Source of the DNA: Paenibacillus_D sp047238105
GTDB taxonomy: Bacteria; Bacillota; Bacilli; Paenibacillales; Paenibacillaceae
Reading direction: 5' to 3'
Assembly (NCBI RefSeq): GCF_047238105.1
Contig: NZ_JBDFMD010000001.1
Span: forward strand, 186,001-250,000
Length of the DNA stretch: 64,000 nucleotides
The position numbers and the translations under genes are program-made. Positions 59,124-64,000 of this stretch are shown here, in pieces (positions within the stretch are counted from its first letter, which is position 1; each line of letters starts with the position of its first letter). The notes below the pieces were generated by a model. That model saw only the letters and a list, made by a program, of their open reading frames with translations, was not told the DNA's origin and made no database searches.

Positions 59124-60521
59124 TTAATTGCGGCGATGCTGCTGGATAAGCTGGCTCATCTCTTCATGCAGCACGGTTTCATCAATCAGATTGGACCAGT
59201 AGGCATTAAGAAGCTTCCGGAAGCTGCGCAGGGCCACGATCGGCAGTCCCAATTCGCTGTGGTAAAAAAACGCCGGCAGCAGCTCTCTGTACATCAGATA
59301 ACGCGAAGGCCGGTTCAGGCTGCCGGTCGCCGCCGATTCCGCCACCAGCTTGCGGGCCGGGATACTGACTGTCTTCTCCCGAATGAGGCTCTGCGCCTCC
59401 TCGGATGCAAGATAGCGGACGAACTGCCTGGCCGCCTCCTTCTGCCGCGAATTGGCAGCAACGGCCGCACCGATCGTCACCATCAGCATCCGCTGGGGAT
59501 CGCGGGCCTTGAGCGTCGGCAGCGGGGCGAGGTCGTAATCGAGCGGCAAATTTTTGAATGCGTTCAGATTGAAGTACGTTGCCAGCACCATCGACACCTG
59601 TCCGTTTACGAACAACGAGATCGTCTCGTCCTCATGGTCTCCTGCCAGATATTTGGGGAAGATGCGGTGATTGTTGACCAGCCCGCTGTAGATGCTGAGG
59701 CTCTTCATCGTATCGGGACTGAGCGTCTGCCTGCCCGAGTCATCAGTTACGGTATGAAGACCGCTCTGCAGCAGGAAGACCGAGTAACGGTTCTCCGAGG
59801 CCGGCACAAAGTAGATCGCATGCTTCCCCAGTCTCTCCGACAACGTCTCCGCCGCTCCGATCAGATCGTCCCAGGTCCAGTAGCTGTCCGGTTCGGGCAG
59901 CCCCGCCTCTTGGAAGTGCGTCTTGTTGTAGCAGAGGATAACCGGTGAGAACGAGATTGGATACGCATACAGGGAGCCGTTGCTCCAAAACGCTTCGGTG
60001 GCGATGGGATAGAGACCGGCATCCGGCTCCAGCGGATCCAGCAGCTCCGTCTGCTCATTCTCCGACAGCTCCTGGAACTGGACGCTGTTAAGCGAGATGA
60101 CATCCAGCATGCCGTTGTTGATCATCTCCGTCGCGGAGGTGACATGGGTGAAATCGTTCAGCGTCACCGGGAACACATGGATGCCCGGGTGCTGGCGGTG
60201 GAACGAAGCGATCAGTTCGTCGAGCAGGAAGTCCTGAGACAAAGACGCGCTGCAGCCAAAATGAATGCGGATCCGCTCCTGGGCCGAGTCCAGCACCATG
60301 CTGCCGACCCGGTCGATCTTGACGATGAGCGATTCCTGGACGAGCGCCTCCAATCCTTTGCGGACCGACTTGTTGCTTAGTTGAAACTGCTTGGCCAGCG
60401 TGCTCTCCGCAGGCAGATACGTGCCGGGCTGCAGGACACCGCTCAGGATATCGGTCCGCAGCTTATCAATCATATAGTCCAGTCGTTCCCGAAAGGAATG
60501 GCGACCTGGTTTATTCGTCAT
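59124..60521 (-). CDS. GntR HTH fused to a solute-binding protein domain
   Basis: The 465-residue regulator has a GntR winged helix at residues 1-75 (LRTDILSGVLQPGTYLPAES, KQFQLSNKSVRKGLEALVQE) joined to a type-1 extracellular solute-binding fold (from about 85; LYAYPISFSPVILCYNKTHF and AAVAANSRQKEAARQFVRYL). The sensor is thus a cytosolic copy of an ABC sugar-binding protein, unlike the usual UTRA or FadR effector domains. It lies beside and on the same strand as the import operon, with repeated motifs before both. AGGGAG sets ATG 60521. Confidence 0.87.
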   Translation of the reverse strand: MTNKPGRHSFRERLDYMIDKLRTDILSGVLQPGTYLPAESTLAKQFQLSNKSVRKGLEALVQESLIVKIDRVGSMVLDSAQERIRIHFGCSASLSQDFLLDELIASFHRQHPGIHVFPVTLNDFTHVTSATEMINNGMLDVISLNSVQFQELSENEQTELLDPLEPDAGLYPIATEAFWSNGSLYAYPISFSPVILCYNKTHFQEAGLPEPDSYWTWDDLIGAAETLSERLGKHAIYFVPASENRYSVFLLQSGLHTVTDDSGRQTLSPDTMKSLSIYSGLVNNHRIFPKYLAGDHEDETISLFVNGQVSMVLATYFNLNAFKNLPLDYDLAPLPTLKARDPQRMLMVTIGAAVAANSRQKEAARQFVRYLASEEAQSLIREKTVSIPARKLVAESAATGSLNRPSRYLMYRELLPAFFYHSELGLPIVALRSFRKLLNAYWSNLIDETVLHEEMSQLIQQHRRN

Positions 60522-60667
60522 GTACAATTCTCCCTGTAACCAATAGTTTTACATCATATCACCCTTATTTTGCGTGAATGGCACGCAGATGTCAATTCGT
60601 TTCTAGTTCTCTACTTCCACTATATGGATGTGTTATACTTTAGTATAGCACGGGAAAAACGGTAAGG

Positions 60668-61332
60668 ATGGATGAAATGCAGTCCTCTGTCGCATTTGAT
60701 AACGAAGAAAAACGAACGACGCTGCTCAGACAGGCGAGACAGGTTTGCTTACTCGCGCTGCAGCGTTATGACCTGGATTGGAGCCGGGTTGCCTTTGTAC
60801 AATTTTCGGAATCGGTGACCTACCGGATTACCACCACTCCGGACAGTCACTACTTGCTGCGTATTCACGTGAATCAGGATTCCCCGCGTTAGCAGCGGTC
60901 AAAGTGCAGGAGAATCTTTCGGAGATGGAGCAGACAAGCCTTAATTATGGATTGGTACACGGGGATTTGCATCTGGGCAACATCGTTTTCCACGACGGCG
61001 TGCCCGCTCCGATCGATTTTGGCCTATGCGGGCACGGCTATTATCTCTATGATGTGGCTGCTCCCATGTTATCCATGTGGCCGAAACATCGGTGGATGCT
61101 GCTGAGCAGCTACGAAGCATTGCGACCAACTGGACCCGGGGCGGTTCAGGCGCTGGAAACGTTCTTCATCATGATCATGATCGAGAACTATAGCCATCAC
61201 GCATCGAACCCACGAGAAGCGGCATCGCTCAAGGCCGAACAGCCGTATGCGCTCGCTTACTTGAAGTTATTTCTGGGTGGAGAGCCCTTTTTGTTCGAGG
61301 TTGTGGAGCCGGTGAAGATGGAGTCCGATTAG
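60668..61332 (+). pseudogene. Aminoglycoside phosphotransferase-family gene with internal deletion
   Basis: From 60668 the N-lobe start reads RVAFVQFSESVTYRITTTPD and SHYLLRIHVNQDSPR and stops at 60892. The next frame picks up SEMEQTSLNYGLVHGDLHLG and NIVFHDGVPAPIDFGLCGHG, i.e. the catalytic loop (HGD-x-H-x-x-N) and DFG, to 61332. Roughly 100 residues between the lobes and one reading-frame step are missing, so the kinase cannot be active. Homologues phosphorylate homoserine, choline or aminoglycosides. Confidence 0.82.
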
Positions 61333-61590
61333 CGGCCTAGTTCCCGTAACATAGCCGGTTCCATGCAAGGTTCATCACGTAGGATTCCGGCGAAATTCCA
61401 TTCAACCCAGTCGCGTTGCGATGGATTCACTCGCTGGTCGGAACCCCATTCGTTCATGTTCGGGATGGCCGAGCCGCACATGCTCTCCTCTCGCTTTCTC
61501 AAAGGCGGTCCGAAGAAATCCGCCATCAATTTTTTCAAGAAACAGGCCTTGCGGCCACTCCATCGGTTGACATATGTTCACTCCTCCGCA
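61329..61590 (-). pseudogene. Small frameshifted ORF of unknown family
   Basis: GGAGGAG precedes ATG at 61575 on the minus strand; the frame reads MSTDGVAARPVS and stops. One frame away, with the step near an A6 tract at about 61535, a protein-like stretch continues KKLMADFFGPPLRKREESMC, then NEWGSDQRVNPSQRDWVEWN and FAGILRDEPCMEPAMLRELG to 61329. The strong ribosome site and realistic composition suggest a real gene of about 80 residues broken by a frameshift. No family recognised. Confidence 0.4.
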
Positions 61591-61616
61591 GCCAGATGAC
61601 GTATGAAATACAGTTC

Positions 61617-61966
61617 GGCTTCAAGCTCGCGCTCGCCGCTCCAGTAAGGGCAAAAGTGCATTTAAACGCACGAAAAATCTAACATCAACCTTGGATAAGC
61701 GCAAAAATACATCTAAGTTGCCCGGAACTGGTAAAATAAGGTATATCCAACTGAAATAGCTGCACTTTTACCTCTATGGTCTGGGATTCGAGCCAAAAGA
61801 GGAACCACAGATGTACTTTTGCCCTTATCATCCGGCTGGAGCTTAGGAGCGGCTGCAGCGAGGGACTGCGGCTGCAGCGAGGGACTGCGGCTGCAGCTCT
61901 CCCAGTCGTCTTCCCTTTTCCTTCGACCTCCTAATCCACAATTATAGAACGTGCATAATTTCCTAT
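61617..61966. repeat. Dispersed intergenic element, copy 2
   Basis: About 350 bp closely matching 36934-37299 in the same orientation, including both forward and both inverted GGGCAAAAGTGCA-type motifs. The tandem part is shorter-unit here: GGCTGCAGCGAGGGACT repeated with a 19-bp period at 61849-61894. It lies downstream of hxlR, beyond that gene's terminator. No coding capacity. Confidence 0.88.
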
Positions 61967-61973
61967 ACCATCA

Positions 61974-61999
61974 AAAAAACGCCCGGCGTCCCGGGCGTT
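61974..61999 (-). terminator. Terminator of the hxl operon
   Basis: AACGCCCGG and CCGGGCGTT pair around 4 nt, followed on the minus strand by TTTTTG. Confidence 0.9.
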
Positions 62000-62002
62000 A
62001 CT

Positions 62003-62356
62003 TTACTTCCACACAACCTGCTCACCGTACTGCTTGCCCCAATCGTACATCAGACGCAGCACCGGCATCAGGCTCTGGCCGTAGGCGGTGAGTGAATATT
62101 CGACGCGCGGCGGCACCTCGGCATAGACCTTGCGCTCGACGAGCAGATCTTCCTCCAGCTCGCGCAGCTGATTCGTCAGCATCTTCTGGGTGATATGGGG
62201 GATCATCTTCTTAAGCTCGCTGAACCGCTTGGTTCCCTCGAGTCCCAGATGCCACAGGATGATCAGCTTCCACTTGCCGCCGATGACAGCGAGTGTCAGC
62301 TCCTTCTCGCAGTTGATCTCCCGCAGGTTGATCCTCTCTTTCAACACTTGTGCCAT
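62003..62356 (-). CDS. hxlR: HxlR family regulator
   Basis: The 117-residue winged-helix protein reads INCEKELTLAVIGGKWKLII and LWHLGLEGTKRFSELKKMIP, then ITQKMLTNQLRELEEDLLVE and EYSLTAYGQSL, the HxlR (pfam01638) pattern. Cys 16 lies at the family's redox- or formaldehyde-sensing position. In Bacillus subtilis HxlR activates hxlAB in response to formaldehyde and is divergently encoded. Here it lies downstream of hxlB on the same strand. ATG 62356 is 9 nt from AGGGGGG. Confidence 0.88.
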   Translation of the reverse strand: MAQVLKERINLREINCEKELTLAVIGGKWKLIILWHLGLEGTKRFSELKKMIPHITQKMLTNQLRELEEDLLVERKVYAEVPPRVEYSLTAYGQSLMPVLRLMYDWGKQYGEQVVWK

Positions 62357-62506
62357 CTCGCACATCCCCCCCTCATCCCCCCAGTATACCCGAATCAGAC
62401 CTATTGCGCTATCACTGCCAGCGCCCGCTGTCGCAGGAGATGAGGGCCACCGCACTTGTGCTCCTGATTTCTCGAAGGGCGCGTGTATGCCGGCCTGTTC
62501 CTTTCA

Positions 62507-63067
62507 CTACTCCAAGTTGGCATGACTGCCATACATTGCAGCACCGTCCTGCCCGCTCAGCTCCATCAATCGCAGGATCACAGCGTCATAGAACAACAGC
62601 AGCCCCTGCTCGAACAACGAACCCATCGGTTGGACGGATAAACGCTCACTCCCCGCATGGTCCTTCTGCGAAGCCGTTAGCTCGATGACCAGATCCGAGG
62701 ACGCGGCGATCGTCGACTGGCTGTTGGTCGTCACGAGCGCGACGGTGCCGCCCAGTTGCCGGGCCTTGCCGGCCATCGCCACCAGGCTGGCCGTCTCTCC
62801 GGAGCCCGAGCCGAGCAGCAGCACATCGTCCGCGCCGAACGCCGGCGTCGCCGTCTCGCCGACTACATGCGCCTTGATGCCTAGGTGCATCAGCCGCATC
62901 GCCAGCGCCTTGCCCATCAACCCCGAGCGGCCCGCCCCGGCGACGAAGACAGCGGAGGCCTCATGCAGGGCCTCCGCCAGCCGGTTCGCCGACTCCGAAG
63001 GGATCGATGCGGCAAGCGCCGTCAGCTCGCCGGCGATCCGATCGGCCCAAGCCTGTACCGCAGCCAT
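62507..63067 (-). CDS. hxlB: 6-phospho-3-hexuloisomerase
   Basis: The 186-residue SIS-domain isomerase converts hexulose 6-phosphate to fructose 6-phosphate in the RuMP formaldehyde-fixing pathway. SIS motifs are visible as VFVAGAGRSGLMGKALAMRL near residue 40 and LLGSGSGETASLVAMAGKAR near residue 85. The end PMGSLFEQGLLLFYDAVILR is typical of PHI. GGAG precedes ATG 63067, 4 bp after the hxlA stop, so the two are coupled. Length is normal. Confidence 0.94.
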   Translation of the reverse strand: MAAVQAWADRIAGELTALAASIPSESANRLAEALHEASAVFVAGAGRSGLMGKALAMRLMHLGIKAHVVGETATPAFGADDVLLLGSGSGETASLVAMAGKARQLGGTVALVTTNSQSTIAASSDLVIELTASQKDHAGSERLSVQPMGSLFEQGLLLFYDAVILRLMELSGQDGAAMYGSHANLE

Positions 63068-63071
63068 CCGC

Positions 63072-63704
63072 TTATGCTCCGCGGACCAGGCGCTGCATCT
63101 GCGCGGCAACTCCCGGTTTGTCATCCACACCGGTAATACCGCCGCCCACAATAACAAGGTCCGGCTGGGCAGCGATTACTTCTTTGATCGTGTCCAGCTT
63201 GATGCCGCCTGCGACCGCCGTCTTTGCTTGGGTTACGACACGTTTGATCGCCTTCAGCTCGGCAAACGAGTTTTTGCCTGCCGCCTGATGATCATATCCC
63301 GCATGTACGCAGATGTAGTCGACGCCTAGCGCGTCGATCTCTCTTGCCCGCTGCTCGATATCCGGGACGTTGATCATATCGACCATGATCAGCTTGCCTT
63401 GTTTCTTCGCCTCTGCCACAGCGCCGGAGATCGTCGAATCGTCAGATACGCCCAACACCGTAATGATATCCGCTCCTGCTTCCGATGCCTTCATGACCTC
63501 GTATCCGCCGGCATCCATAACCTTCAGATCGGCCAGCACTTGCAAGCCCGGGAAGCGATCCTTGATTGCCTTGACCGCATGCAGTCCTTCATTGATGACC
63601 ACCGGCGTACCGATCTCGACAATATCGATGTACGCCTCCACCTCTTCTACCAGTGCCAGCGCTTCGGGGATATTCACAAGGTCCAATGCCAATTGCAGCT
63701 TCAT
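63072..63704 (-). CDS. hxlA: 3-hexulose-6-phosphate synthase
   Basis: The 210-residue orotidine-5'-phosphate decarboxylase-like TIM barrel condenses formaldehyde with ribulose 5-phosphate. Key motifs are LQLALDLVNIPEALALV, the catalytic DLKVMDAG near residue 60, IVEIGTPVVINEG and the phosphate-binding VAGGIKLDTI with VIVGGGITG. Length matches HPS. GGGAGAG precedes the start. With hxlB it detoxifies formaldehyde and may run in reverse to supply ribulose 5-phosphate. Confidence 0.95.
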   Translation of the reverse strand: MKLQLALDLVNIPEALALVEEVEAYIDIVEIGTPVVINEGLHAVKAIKDRFPGLQVLADLKVMDAGGYEVMKASEAGADIITVLGVSDDSTISGAVAEAKKQGKLIMVDMINVPDIEQRAREIDALGVDYICVHAGYDHQAAGKNSFAELKAIKRVVTQAKTAVAGGIKLDTIKEVIAAQPDLVIVGGGITGVDDKPGVAAQMQRLVRGA

Positions 63705-63746
63705 CTATTCATCTCTCCCTGTCTTCTGAATCTGAGTACAGGCTCT

Positions 63747-63792
63747 ATTTTAGAGACTCTCTTTCCGATTCGGAAGTACGCACTTCAAAGTG
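63747..63792 (-). promoter_or_regulatory. hxl promoter with two dyads
   Basis: Minus strand: TTCCGA (63770-63775), 17-bp spacer, TAAAAT (63747-63752). The weak -35 is part of the perfect dyad TTCCGATTCGGAA (63763-63775), and CACTTCAAAGTG (63781-63792) lies next to it. A weak -35 with upstream dyads fits activation by HxlR, which is inference. Confidence 0.6.
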
Positions 63793-63844
63793 GCGTAGTT
63801 ACCGGGAGGATACTATTGTGCCCCGCAAGGGACAGCCAACTGCT

Positions 63845-64000
63845 TCATCCTTTGACCGAGCCGATCATGACGCCTTTCTCAAAGTACTTCTGCAGGAACG
63901 GATACAGGATCAGCACGGGCAGCGTCGAGACGATGATGACCCCGTACTTGATCTGATCCGCAAATCGCTGCGCGTATCCGCCAGAAGCGCCGCCGGAGCC
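63845..64000 (-). CDS. CUT1 sugar ABC permease, C-terminal end only
   Basis: Only the last 51 residues are inside the window: RFADQIKYGVIIVSTLPVLI and LYPFLQKYFEKGVMIGSVKG. This is the conserved end of YtcP/LplC-type permeases (compare LQRFFVKGVMIGAIKE at 55023). Another carbohydrate importer therefore lies to the right of the window. Confidence 0.9.
   Translation of the reverse strand, partial: GSGGASGGYAQRFADQIKYGVIIVSTLPVLILYPFLQKYFEKGVMIGSVKG

Noticed and set aside
62003..62455. A longer HxlR start at 62455.
   Set aside because: The added 30 residues have no family support and the AGGGGGG site fits ATG 62356.

Overview
The window looks like a chromosomal segment of a moderately GC-rich Firmicute, most likely Paenibacillaceae (Paenibacillus or Cohnella type). 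The evidence is strong AGGAGG-type ribosome binding sites throughout, consensus SigA promoters, a Zur-boxed CobW GTPase, a YesN-type response regulator, LplB/YtcP-type CUT1 sugar importers, an hxl ribulose monophosphate (RuMP) operon and many small one-component regulators. No rRNA, tRNA, CRISPR array or prophage was seen. The species cannot be fixed from sequence alone.

Layout. 1-3.4 kb: end of a two-component regulator, an FAD oxidoreductase and a divergent AraC regulator. 3.2-7.2 kb: an arsenic biotransformation island (arsM, an ArsO-type flavin monooxygenase, two cysteine-pair MarR regulators, a Cys-rich DUF2703 protein, a tautomerase). Each MarR has its own repeated operator. 7.3-9.9 kb: TetR-controlled MFS efflux plus FMN reductase, with matching palindromes before tetR and the MFS gene. 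10.0-11.7 kb: an ArsR regulator that may be translated from a leaderless mRNA, and an SRPBCC-hydrolase fusion. 11.9-18 kb: RCC1-repeat protein, double-HTH MerR, serine hydrolase and a domain-permuted GH3 enzyme. 18-25 kb: YdeI-type protein, an ABC/two-component module of the peptide-antibiotic resistance type, an ApbA/PanE-like reductase with a TetR, and a DUF998 protein. 25.4-36.5 kb: a fused sigma/anti-sigma relic, a Zur-controlled GTPase, short-chain dehydrogenases (SDRs) with ArsR and AraC regulators, a DUF4038-type glycosidase, and LysR with a divergent PurA paralogue. 37-43.8 kb: a short UvrA-like ATPase, then a PadR/ABC efflux cassette bounded by 112-bp inverted copies of a broken ORF. 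43.8-49.7 kb: a six-gene operon whose families match the non-phosphorylated deoxy-sugar pathway (SDR, lactonase, dehydratase, SDR, diketo-acid hydrolase, RraA). 50.9-60.5 kb: a sugar import operon (binding protein broken by one TAG codon, two permeases, an oxidoreductase, a large beta-propeller, a glycosyltransferase) with a GntR/solute-binding fusion regulator. 62-64 kb: hxlA-hxlB-hxlR and the end of another sugar permease.

Three themes run through the window. First, local one-component regulators sit beside paired operators that can be read by eye. Second, decay is frequent: sigma/anti-sigma, a phosphotransferase, an ArsR/membrane chimera, a transposase, a SnoaL-like gene and the solute-binding protein are all broken. 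Third, a 350-366 bp intergenic element occurs twice, 25 kb apart in the same orientation (36934-37299 and 61617-61966). It carries four copies of one motif, two forward and two inverted, and a small tandem array. With the arsenic island and the inverted-repeat-bounded efflux cassette, it is the best candidate here for something not yet described.
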